A stretch of DNA of 64,000 bases from Cytauxzoon felis (taxonomy: Eukaryota > Apicomplexa > Aconoidasida > Piroplasmida > Theileriidae), in assembly GCA_020283715.1 (NCBI GenBank), contig JAIQCW010000047.1, positions 62,001 through 126,000 on the forward strand. Direction: 5' to 3'. Position numbers and translations under genes: made by a program. The notes under the pieces are model-generated. The model was not told where the DNA came from. It saw only the letters and a program-made list of their open reading frames with translations, and ran no database searches. Positions within the stretch are counted from its first letter, which is position 1; every line of letters begins with the position of its first letter. This document shows, piece after piece, positions 33,619 to 45,001 of the stretch.

Positions 33619-35721
33619 ATGAATATCGCATTCTCTAATTTAGTTAACATAGTTTACACGAATAATAATAAAGAAGAACCTAATATAGAGAAATTAATTG
33701 CCGGGATATCCGTTGAGTTATTAAACAGAGGTTGCAAGTGTAGAACATTGCCACTCGAATATCTAGTCAAATACAAGTCCGATTCAGATCATGACTATAA
33801 CGATAAACACAAGCATTCGTGTGATTTAATAGATATATGTACCAACTCTGATGATGATACAAATAATAAAACTCTTAATACTATATTATTCATTTCAAAT
33901 GGATATGATTCATCCAATGCAGTGATATATCTTATAAATACACTCAAGGATTGGTTATATGATTTTAGATTTGATAGAAGATCGCTAAGTTCCGTTCATT
34001 TTATGTTTGTTTTCTATGGAGATACGAAGGGTGATTTAAATAATATTGATGTAATTTCGGAATTAACGATACTGCTTAACTCTCTTGGTTCAAAACCACT
34101 TTTTAATGATGTATATATGTTACAACCAGTAAATATACATCAGATAATACTATTAGTAAACAAGATTTGTGAGGCACAAGATGATGCTATTTCATCATTT
34201 ATAAATGATGTTAGCTACAGTGATACCCATGAAACATCCGATGAAGAATTCGATATTGAAAACTTGGGCCTATCTAATAACTCTATGGTTTCAGATAAGC
34301 AACGTGAAAGCCTAACTAAACAAGGATACAAGTTAATTGGCAATCACAGCGCTGTCAAATTATGCAGATGGACAAAATGTAGAGTGAGTTTTACTTTAAT
34401 CATATGATATAAAAATTAGGTAAGGGGTCATGGAGGATGTTATAAACATACATTCTATGGTATAAATTCAAATCAATGTATGGAGTTTACTCCTAGTTTA
34501 GCGTGTGCAAATAAATGTGTATTTTGCTGGAGACACCATACAAATCCCGTATCAACTAGATGGAAGTGGGAAGTTGACGATCCTAAATTTATAGTTGAGG
34601 AAGCTATTAAATCTCATATAAGATTAGTCAAGGAGTTGAATGGAATCTTTGATACCAGGCGTGATAGATTCGATGAAGCGATGAAAATTAGACATTGTGC
34701 ACTATCCTTAGTAGGAGAGCCTATAATGTATCCTAGAATAAATGAATTATTAACAGAATTGCATAAAAATGAAATATCAACTTTCTTGGTTTGTTTGGTT
34801 GTTTATCACACTATTTATTAGGTTACAAATGCACAATTTCCAAATGAAATCATAGATCTTACACCTGTCACACAATTATATCTGTCTATTGATGCATCAG
34901 ATGAAAAAAGTTTGAAAAAAATAGGTATTCTACCTAATATCGAAGAATATAATGTTATAGACCGCCCATTATTTCGTGATTTTTGGTGTAGATTTCAGAA
35001 ATGTATTGAGAATCTTAAGTATCGTAAAGAACGTACAGTATTTAGATTGACTATGGTATTAGACTACAACATGACGGTATTAAATTATTAAATTAAATAT
35101 GGGCACGAACATATAGGATCATAAGGACGAAATTAAAGGATACGCCGATCTTATTAAGATTGGTGAGCCAGATTTTATAGAAATAAAGGCCGTAACATAT
35201 TGCGGAACAGTACATAATAACGCCATAACAATGAAAAATGTACCATGGCATGATCAGGTAGCAACAATAGAATATTTATAAGTTATCTTTTAGATTGTGG
35301 ATTATGCAAAAGCGCTTATCGACATTTCCGAGTATACTAGGGACAATTATAGTATCGCATGCGAACACCGTCATTCATGCTGTATTCTAATCGCTAAAAA
35401 ATGGTATTCATACAAACAATTAATAATGACTCAATTCAGTTATTATTTCAATGATAAGTGGCACACATGGATTAACTATCCACTGTTTAATAAATTGGTA
35501 TATAACAATTGGTCTGTATTATATATCTTCAGGTACTCGAAGGTAAGGAATTTACTGGCCTCGACTATTCATGCGAAACACCGTCATGGGCATTATTTGG
35601 ATCTTACGAAAGCGGGTTCGATCCAGAAGATACAAGGTTAGTCATAATTTAAATCAATAGATAATTATCATCCAGAGTATACCCAAAGGGGAAAAATAAA
35701 CATAAACTAAAGGACCTCTAA
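33619..35721 (+). CDS. TYW1: tRNA wybutosine synthase TYW1 (flavodoxin + radical SAM)
   Basis: The N-terminal part (from the ATG at 33619) is a diverged flavodoxin-like domain: MNIAFSNLVNIVYTNN then VHFMFVFYGDTKGD. A 38-nt intron leads into the radical-SAM half, RGHGGCYKHTFYGINSNQC and ACANKCVFCWRHHTNPVSTR, where CxxxCxxC binds the 4Fe-4S cluster. LSLVGEPIMYP, YLSIDASDEKS and the terminal ETPSWALFGSYESGFDPEDT complete the family pattern. TYW1 condenses N1-methylguanosine at position 37 of tRNA-Phe with pyruvate to make the tricyclic core of wybutosine. Six or more tiny introns cut the gene. The stop follows KHKLKDL at 35721. Confidence 0.93.
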
Positions 35722-35776
35722 TTTTATTTATTGATTTATAATGTATATTATAAGTTTCTTATTTAACAATCGAATG

Positions 35777-35875
35777 TGATCCGGGGTAGTATAGCGGTTA
35801 GTATCCCTGCCTGTCACGCAGGTGACCGGGGTTCGATTCCCCGCCCTGGAGCCTTTTTATTATAGAGTAATTATT
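35777..35875. repeat. 99-bp perfect direct repeat containing tRNA-Asp, copy 1
   Basis: The sequence 35777-35875 is identical to 36349-36447. It covers the tRNA gene plus 3 bp before and 24 bp after, including the T-run terminator. The flanks beyond are unrelated. The copies are 572 bp apart in the same orientation. Confidence 0.95.
35780..35851 (+). tRNA. tRNA-Asp (GTC), copy 1
   Basis: A 72-nt cloverleaf is complete. Acceptor strands TCCGGGG and CCCTGGA pair with one G-T wobble and the discriminator is G. The anticodon arm is CCTGC-CTGTCAC-GCAGG with GTC at 35813-35815. The T arm is CCGGGGTTCGATTCCCCG-like and contains the B box GGTTCGATTCC. No intron and no encoded CCA are present, as expected for a eukaryotic nuclear tRNA. 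A T-run just downstream (CCTTTTTATT) is a good polymerase III terminator. Confidence 0.97.
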
Positions 35876-36351
35876 AAAATATAATTAATATTAATTAATA
35901 AAAATTATATATTTACATATATTAATATAAATTAAATGTTATTTAAATACATTATTCATATTTGAAAGTATAGCATTATATCACATATATATATACGACC
36001 TTCCGCTGTATATAATATTATTTAAATAGCATCCAGTTATTAATTATTATATATTATTAATTTATTGACCATATTTCATGATAATATATTATTCTATATG
36101 TTTGTATTACTACAAATTTACTATTTATTAAATATTTATATACCCGAGGTTTTTATTAAGAACTAACCTTATTTATTAATTTTAAATTTACATATTAATT
36201 TATTAACTATGATAACATAGCAGAGCATTGATAAATTTATTTACATAAATTAACTTCAATTGTTTAGACATACATTACTTATAACTAAACGATTTGTAAT
36301 TCATTATTTGAATTATGTGTATATCAAAATACGAATCAAACGAACATTTGA
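35852..36351. other. 500-bp AT-rich spacer between the two tRNA-Asp genes
   Basis: This sequence is extremely AT-rich, with long runs of A and T and no supportable coding frame. Apart from the first 24 bp, which belong to the 99-bp duplication, nothing repeated was seen. Confidence 0.5.
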
Positions 36352-36447
36352 TCCGGGGTAGTATAGCGGTTAGTATCCCTGCCTGTCACGCAGGTGACCG
36401 GGGTTCGATTCCCCGCCCTGGAGCCTTTTTATTATAGAGTAATTATT
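36349..36447. repeat. 99-bp perfect direct repeat containing tRNA-Asp, copy 2
   Basis: Second copy of the duplication that begins at 35777. Identity ends abruptly at both sides (TTATT followed by AAAAT in copy 1 and by CAATT in copy 2). No target-site duplication or inverted terminal repeat was seen around it. Confidence 0.95.
36352..36423 (+). tRNA. tRNA-Asp (GTC), copy 2
   Basis: This 72-nt sequence is base-for-base identical to the copy at 35780-35851, with anticodon GTC, the same acceptor, anticodon and T arms, discriminator G, and the same T-run terminator. Both genes should be functional. Perfect identity against diverged flanks suggests recent duplication or ongoing gene conversion. 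Confidence 0.97.
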
Positions 36448-36808
36448 CAATTATGTTGGATTCGTCATTGGTTATGGTTATAAAATAAGTATAGCTAATT
36501 TATATATATTTAGTTAATGTTACATGTGATTAGTGATAAATAATCATCAAATAGACACCTAATACTACATATTCCCATCTTAATAACGTTGCCTAACATG
36601 CGAAATGCATTAAATATTCTTGTGATTTTAATTTATTGCATGATTATTTGGTCATTGTTTAGCTAGCTAATATATTGTTTAGTATGTTTGTAAATGGCTA
36701 GTTATAAATGATCAAGGTCATTTATGGATAAATTTTGATTTTAATAACTGATTTCAATATACGGATTTAAAAAATTATATAGTATTAATTATATAGATAA
36801 AATCAATA
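36424..36808. other. 385-bp spacer upstream of the AT-hook gene
   Basis: The first 24 bp belong to the tRNA duplication. The rest is AT-rich with no coding frame and must contain the promoter of the gene at 36809. Short palindromic hexamers such as AGCTAGCT near 36661 are present but not diagnostic. Confidence 0.4.
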
Positions 36809-38018
36809 ATGGCATTCAATCCACATGTGACCAGCAAAAAGGATGAAGAACATGAAATATACAATAAAACAAATCAATCGGTACGTTAAATACATGTAAT
36901 TGGTATATATTTTTATATATTAGAATAATAATCAAGACATAAATGGAATCTATGGTAATATATATAGTAATAGTATCAACGGGTACATTACATCCCAAAC
37001 TAATACATTATCAGTATGTATCGATAACGAGGAGCTTAACCAAATGAACACCGATTTGAATAATGAATCAGACAATTCAAGTTTCAATTTTAATGATTTA
37101 AATACTCAAAGCAGTTGTGTGAATCCATATTACCCACTACTATGTTATTTGACAATGCTAAAGGACATATTACTACCAAGAGAGGGTATGTTTTTATTTA
37201 AGACATGTAAATTACACATTTAGATGGGTCATTTCACGAAAATTGGATTATTAGTGCAATACAATACCAATTGAAGTGTGAAGAAATATTTCTTTCTAAG
37301 CCGAATTTCGAACACGTTCAAATTATACTTCCAAGAATTCCTAGACAACTACACTATACATCAAATAAACTAAAAGTGAGATTAATCAATTTACATATTA
37401 TATGTCCAGGAATCGAGTCGCATGAGTTCATTTGAATACGAGAATTTCAAGTATTTGTTTAGTATAATTGCTTTGGGATTCTTAGCAAAGTTGAAATTAC
37501 TATCATTTTATGCCACTATGATTTCAAACAATAACGAAAATGACTTTAACTCAAATTCATTTGCTCAGAGACAGATGACACAATTCGTAGCGGATGAGCA
37601 TCAGAGCATAAGACAACGTAGTTATGGATGTAATCAAGGGATACACACATCAATAATGCCTAGAGATGAGGTAATCAAAAACATATACGATTTTGAATAT
37701 TATAATGGTGGAAAGATGACACAATCATATGGAACACCGGTTATGAGTGAATATTATCATCCGGATGGTGGTAGATATGACAGGATATTGTATCGTATTC
37801 GTAATTGTGAAAACGAGAATATGAAAGATAGTCTTGCAAACGATATGAATACATATTCAATTTTAAATAATTATGGTGGATCTATTTCTCTTAAGGAGAA
37901 GAAAACTATAAAGAAACGTGGTAGACCTAGAGGTTGTAAAAGTAAAAAAACATTTAATATTTCAAATTTTGTCTTTGGATACATTAAAAAGTCTTGTAAT
38001 ATCAGGAAATTCCTCTGA
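36809..38018 (+). CDS. AT-hook protein, possible transcription regulator
   Basis: Four exons start at MAFNPHVTSKKDEEHE. The N-terminal region is Asn/Ser-rich and disordered. A helical segment follows across two introns (PYYPLLCYLTMLKDILLPRE then DGSFHENWIISAIQYQLKCE). Its size and pattern recall the ACDC domain associated with ApiAP2 factors, but the match is weak. Near the C terminus is a clear AT-hook, KKRGRPRGCKSKK, which binds the minor groove of AT-rich DNA. No AP2 DNA-binding domain is visible. A nuclear DNA-binding role is likely; the target genes are unknown. The last 17 bp of the coding region overlap the end of the SMC6 gene on the other strand. Confidence 0.6.
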
Positions 38019-41000
38019 ATATATAATATCTATAGCTTTTATTTATATTTTTACCTGATATATGCTTGGCGAACTCAACATGTGGAGTTAATAGGAAAAT
38101 TTGGCGATTCCTATTTTTTTCAGCGAATTTTACAATTGCATTTACACTATTTCATAATTTATTTTAAAAAGTAAATCTTACTTTTTTATTCTTGTATTTT
38201 CGTCCATGTATACATCAATTTCGTCAAACATGTGTACGGGTGAAAATGATATCTATTATATGCATATTAATGTATTTAAAACATACAGATGCTAGACTAT
38301 GTATCATTGACAATTGAATTGAAGATTGTTCTCCACCACTAAGTGTCTAATTTATAAATTGAATATAATAGCATCTTATACAAACCTTTAAATCACGAGC
38401 AACGTGCACCCTGTCATAAGATTGTTGCTTATTATGTATATGTATATCCAGTGTACGATTTATATCATTAAATATCAAATTACCATCATATCCACATACA
38501 GCACCAAGTGTATGTTTAAATACCTTTTTTGCCTGGGTAATACATAAATAATTTATAAGAACAACATACCAATGATTCCATTCTAGTGCGATATTCATCA
38601 AAACGTTTACATCTATTGGTATAGTTCCGTTTTTGATTATTATAATTATTCTGTGTTTCGGTCATTTTTTGTTCTTTATCTTTTAGTGATTCAATAGCTT
38701 GATTATATTTATCTCTCAAATGCTAAAATTTAAGCTTAAATAAGAGTAATATAATACCTCTAAATGTAATTCTACATCTTTAGAGACATTGCTAACTTTA
38801 GATAATAAATCACGACTAATATTAACAATTTTTAAATATTCATCAGGATTTTTCTTAGGTAATTCCCCGGTATATGATATACCATTCTGATCAAATTCAT
38901 CCTCATATTTCTAAATTATATTAAGATAATACATAAGAAGTTACCTTAATTAGTCTCATTGATTCATTTACATCACTTAAATAATCATCTAAAGTTCTGT
39001 TATATAATCTAATATTCTTTTCTAATCTTTTAATTTGATTTTTATTTATATTAATCTGTCCTTGTTTGCGATTATAATCCTAAAAATATATAAAAAAATG
39101 CAATAATAATATACCGATTTTTTCCTGATATTGTTTTCATTAGATTATTAAATTCTACTTGTGTTTTTTTAATTAATTCTTCTTGGTTATTTTTATCATT
39201 TAAAATATTAGTTAATTGATCTTCATACATTTTCATTTTTTCATTTATATTCCTTAATTTATTATTACCCTGAATATTTATTGTTATAATAAATAAATAA
39301 GTTACATTTTTTGATGTAGGTTCATTTTCATTTAACAACAACTGATTATTTAAATCTGATTCTGTCTGTGTTCTCTTTTTTAATAATAAAGTCTTTTCCT
39401 TCTTTAATTTATTCATCTTAGTCTTGATTGATACTAATTTGCTTTGATTATCTTTAAATTTATTATTTAACTCCTTCATAATATTTTTAATCATATCTTC
39501 ACGTTCACGACCTTGAGTTAGCCTATCATTCATTTCATTTAAGTGATCAAATGAATCTGTAGTATTTGCATATCTAACAAAACGATAGTGTAAATTTTTA
39601 TCATCAGATGGTGATAGAAATAATGAACCATTAACACGTTTACCAAAATCTATTGTATCTAATGTATATGCACATATTATATTTAGTTTATCATCGTTTA
39701 ACACTCTAAGCATTTCATCACCATCTTTACATATTGCGGTTTTTGATATATTAAATGATTCAATCATAATATTTAATAATACTTTTGGAATGTCATTTGT
39801 TGATAAATATTTATACAATACAGATTGATATTTGCTATTTGATAATTCTAATTCTACCTTAGAAACCAAATCTATTTTGCTATAAAATAGATTTGTTTTA
39901 ATAATTTTTATATTACATGGATCACAACCTTCATCAATTAATATTCTCTATTTACAAAAGTATTATTAAATATTTAACGTTCTCTCACCTCTAATTCTCT
40001 TCTATCAGATTCTGTAGCAACAAGCCAAACTAGCACAATACGTTTTAAATGTCTTTCAATGATATGTAATATTTTCCAGCATGGCACATTAGGATTAACA
40101 ATCAAGTAATCGCCTACAGGTCCAATAGGCTCATATTTAAATAGGTTGTTTTTCATCTTCTTTTTGATAGATTCTCTAACATTAACAGGCTAAATAATTA
40201 TATCATTTTATAAAAAAACATACATTATAACCGTATAACAATTTATAATTATATTTCGAATTATCCTTCTTATTAATCGTTTGCGATAAAAGATTATTTT
40301 CATGCCTCAATTCATCTAATTCAGATTTAGTTTCATTCTATAAAATTTATAATAATAATATTAATAGTAATAATCTTACGATTTGTGAATCAATGGTATA
40401 TTTAAGACGTTCTAGCGAAACTAATTCGGACATTAGTGACTGGTATTGTTCATTAACATCATGATACTCACTATTGTAACCATCCAATTCCTATATCTTA
40501 TTAATACTTTTATCTTTTAAAAGTACTTTTCTAATTCTATTGATCTCAGATTGCATTTCAGGCACAAATTCTTCATCCTATTATTTCAATTAATATATAT
40601 ATATATAAATAAATAACAAACATCGTCAATTTTATTCATTTGCGATTCAATTTGTGAAATATTTGATTGTAAAGCAGCGATAGATGATTTGATACTGATG
40701 TTAATATTCATATTTATAATTATAAACATACTCATTGATGGAATCATTATACGTTGACAAAGTATCGGATATTCCCCTGCATTTGTCTTTAAGTTTAGAT
40801 GATTGTGATACTAATTCTTGTATTTCAGATTTATTTAGAACATTTTCGTTAGTCATTGTAATAATATCAGCTTCAAGTTTTTTAATTTCATTTCTAGGGT
40901 CACATTCAGCATATTTATCATATTTTTCTTTAAGATTGTTGTAACGATCCCTTTCAACTCTATATAAAGATAATTTATAAACTTCTTTAGCTTTTTTCCA

Positions 41001-41995
41001 TTCATTCAATTTTTGTTCAAATATTTTTATCTGTTTTGATAAAGAATTAATTTTTTCCTTATCTGGCAATAATACACGTTTTCTAACTTTAAGCTCAGAT
41101 TTACAAGTATCCAAATTGTTTTTTTCTGCTTCTAATCTTTCTTCCATTTGCTATAATGAGAAATATTGCGTAAATTATAAAAATACATACATCCAGTCCA
41201 GCGGCAGCACAATAATATTTATAAAAATTCTGTGAGCTAGAATGAAAAAAAAAGGTCTTACACATTTCCTGATCCATATATGTAGTTGGATTTGTGATCT
41301 AAAATATATGATATATTCAAATATAAACACACATTAATTTTTATATGTCTAAGATATTGTTGTAGGACCTTTCTGTCTATTACTGTTTTTTTTGAAGAAA
41401 TTCCACCTATGCTAAATGAAGAACTATTTCTATATATAGTCCTAAGTTATGATGTTAAATATTCACGATAATAATACCTGGATAATACAATTATGTCACC
41501 GTATAAATCTTGTTGGTAACTATCGACGCCATGATTGGATATATGAAGTTCAATCCTGGCGAAACTAAAAAATTTATTTAATTATACAATTAACATATAT
41601 ACTTTGGTCCGTTTTGTAGGTGATAATCCTTTATATAGTGATTTAACGTTGTATTACGTCCAGCTGAATTACCATTACCACCAAAACACAGCGCCATGCC
41701 TTGAACAATAGCACTTTTACCATCTATAATAAACATATAATTCATAAAATTAATAACACATACGTCCATTTCTTCCAAATATTATATTTAGGTTAGGACA
41801 ACATGTCATAGACAAATGTGCATGGTTTAAAAAATTTAACAAAGTTATTTTAATAACTTTTCCAGTAGTATTTTGGAAATCTACAGATTTATGAATATGT
41901 AGATGGATATAAATTTACATACCTTCTGGCAAACTAACAATATTACTATCAGAGTTAGGAACTTTGCGTCTCTTGACGCTAGAGGGTGAAAGCAT
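38002..41995 (-). CDS. SMC6: SMC6 (SMC5/6 complex ATPase)
   Basis: Many small exons encode a full SMC protein. The head begins KVIKITLLNFLNHAHLSM with Walker A GRNGHGKSAIVQG, where SMC6 usually has Ser in place of His. Long coiled coils flank a hinge containing PVGDYLIVNPNVPCWKIL, typical of SMC6. The C-terminal head has the signature LSGGEQSSIQLSMIHSLAS and Walker B MFDEIDVYMDEN. The final exon reads NRQIFLLTPHVEF and ends FRGIS at 38002. The SMC5/6 complex acts in DNA repair and in resolving recombination intermediates. The assignment to SMC6 rather than SMC5 rests on NFLNHAHL, the GKSAI context and the hinge. Confidence 0.88.
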
Positions 41996-42107
41996 ATTTG
42001 TATAATGATTCACATATTAAATTACAATAAAGATATTAAATGAATGATATGGTATGAGGAAATTAATTATAATAAAAAATTATACGGTTATCCCAATAGT
42101 ACTCTAT

Positions 42108-44571
42108 CTAGTTTTTAACTTGTTATACATTTCATCAATTTCATTCTTATAATGCCTCATAGCATTATTACGTCGAAGCTTAGATGTTACAGTCAGAAGC
42201 TCATTCTCTATTGTAAATAAATTAGATTCTAAGTATATCTCCTTTACGGATTCATATCCCTTTAATTGATTGGATACAAACAATTTATTTAAGTCCTAAA
42301 TATATTACAACAGTATAAATCCAAACAAACCTCTTTAATAAGATCATGCAACGCTTCAGTTTTACACAAATCGTCAAAGTTTAGTTTGTCTAGGTTGTTT
42401 GATTTTGACCACACACGCAAGTGACCTTCATTGGGTACAATTATTGCTACTGGGAATGGCTAAAAATATACAATTTCTTATATACAAGATATACCTCATC
42501 TGATTTACCACAAACAAACGATTGTGCAACATATGGTGATGAATTAATGATGGATTCAATATATTCTGGTGCAATGTATTCTCCTTGAGATAATTTGAAT
42601 AATTGTTTAATACGGTCGATTATCTTAATGGAACCATTTTCTTGTAATTCTACAATATCACCTGTATGAAGCCATCCGTCTATAATAACGTTATCTGTTT
42701 CTTCTTTGAGACGGAAATAACCAGGAGTGATGTTTGTACCACGCAATAATAGTTCACCACGCGGTGGCTTGGCATCAGCAAAATAAGATAAATTAGGTAC
42801 CGATTTTATTCTAAATTGATGTGTGGCAATGGGGCCACCGCAGTGGTTTGATTGTGTATCGCCAATTGCTTGTATAAAACCACAAGCAGTAGATTCTGTC
42901 AAACCATATCCCTATAAATCATTCAATTTTGCTATATTATAAAACATACATAAATAAAAGGTTTCCCAAAAAGCGCCTTAATGCGATCGATGATTAATGG
43001 GCTGATAGAAGATGACCCAATAAACATCCACGATACATTACCGCCCAACAATTCTTGAATCTTATTGAATATCAACTACAGGTTGACGTAAAAATTAATT
43101 ATAAATAAACCTTATCATACAAATAATGTGTGTAGATGCCTGATTTTTTGATTTTTTTAATTTTAGTTTGTAGAGCATGGTAAAACAATGCACGTATAGG
43201 TGAACATTTTTCGGATACACCAGCCAATATTTTATCATGAATCCTTTGAAATAAACGTGGTACACTGACAAAAAATGACGGTTTTAGTGTTTGAATATCG
43301 TTTAGTATCATTTTAACATCCTGAATAATTATAATTGTTTAATGATAAATTCGTACTCCTGAATTCAGCCCAATCTTGCCACCGTTGTAATATACTGCGT
43401 GCAAAAAAAGTCTTCTCAAACAAATGTGCCATAGGTAGATAACTAATATGACATTCAAATGCATTTTTTGGAAAGGCATCAACTCTTACAGCTATAAAAA
43501 TAATTCTTTATAATATATTAACATACCGCTGTGAATGGTTACGATAACAGAATCAACTAAATTTTTGTGAGTAATCATAACACCTTTCGGTAATCCAGTA
43601 GTACCAGAAGTAAACGATATGCTATTTAATGAATTTAGAGGTCCAGGGTTAATTGGTTGAATATTTTTTTCACCCTGACATTTATTAAGATATAACTGTT
43701 AAAAACTAACAAATTGAATAAACGTGGACCATAACATAAAATTTACGTTAATACCACAATTAATGATTTCTTCGGGAATTTCTTCGGTATTAATTAATAC
43801 GATAGTGTTTAAACGCATGTTACTTGTACCTAACTTTAATACTGTTATCATAATCCTCACGGTATGTAATGTACAAAACAATAATTCTAGCTCTACAAGA
43901 TTTATTATTGAACTGAGCAAACGCACGTGTGTTCTCTAGAATGAAGCGTATCGGATTAATGCCAAATGTATGATAAATAGGAACTAATGTGAAACCATAG
44001 GCATAACCTAGATCATTATTTATAAAAAAAGATAACTAACATCCTTGTTCGCATAACAACCACTCCTCACAACTAGGCAAGAAAAGTCCAACAATCCTAC
44101 ATGGTTCTATGTTATCATGTCCAGATGATTGTTCGGTAATAATTCCAATATTTAATAAAGAAGATCCCACCACCTTAGACATGTGCTCAACCTTTGAGGG
44201 AATATAAAGAATCAAAGGACAACATACTTCACTATATGATTTAAATTTGTATTCGCCAAAAGTTCCATCGGGTAGAACCTCTCTTTTTCCTATGCAAGGA
44301 GCATCTGGGTTTATCTTCAAACCATTTTGAAATATGTCCCAACTATTTGTAATGTTAGAGCAGTAATATATAAACATACGATGATTTTATATCAACAAAA
44401 TAGCTTGCAGATAAAATTTCTTCATATCTGGGATTTCTTCGAACACTTGTATATCCTAAATATAAAATGATGATAATATAAAATAAACACACCTTCCTCT
44501 TCTGTACCAGGGATAGCTACAGAATAAAACGAGGGTGAATCAGCTACATTGGCATAATTATCGGAAGGCAT
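42108..44571 (-). CDS. Long-chain acyl-CoA synthetase
   Basis: Multi-exon AMP-forming enzyme. The N terminus has GTFGEYKFKSYSEV and RIVGLFLPSCEEWLL. The P-loop is SFTSGTTGLPKGVMITH (about 43560-43620). Next come PSFFVSVPRLFQRIHDKI, YGLTESTACGFIQAIGDT, the ATP/AMP motif GWLHTGDIVELQENGSI and the GEYIAPEYIES lysine-domain segment. It ends in DEMYNKLKTR. It activates long-chain fatty acids to acyl-CoA for lipid assembly. Piroplasms depend heavily on scavenged fatty acids, so this is probably central for membrane lipid supply (inference). There is no clear signal peptide; the N terminus begins MPSDNYANVADSPSF. Start is at 44571. Confidence 0.92.
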
Positions 44572-45001
44572 TTTAAGAATAATGCTTAGGGAAATGATTT
44601 AAATAGGATAATTTATACACATGATCCCCACTATAATTTGGTATCGAACAGTCATATTGATAACAATAACAATTATAATAATTAGCCTACTAACTACAAA
44701 TATAACAGTAATATATATTCATGACAATTCAGTACTTAAATATTTAAAAATCAATACTATTCAATACACATTATATTAAAATAGAAATCCATATCGCTGA
44801 TCTGTTAAGTTAAAATTCTATCTATTCTTCGTAATATTATCACCTATTATATACATATTATACGTTTATCTTATTGACACCACTATATTGTAGTGTACTA
44901 TCTATACAACATAACCGCTACAAATCATATTTCACATATTATTTTGTATATTTATTGTCTTTATCGTTAATAATGTAGTTACCATTTATTTCGTAATAAT
45001 A
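44572..45001. other. 430-bp divergent intergenic region
   Basis: AT-rich sequence lies between the divergent starts of the acyl-CoA synthetase and ALG7. Nothing coding or repeated was seen. Both promoters are expected here. Confidence 0.4.

Noticed and set aside
35852..36351. Possible mobile element between the two tRNA-Asp copies
   Set aside because: No open frame, inverted terminal repeats or target-site duplication is present. Simple duplication explains the data.
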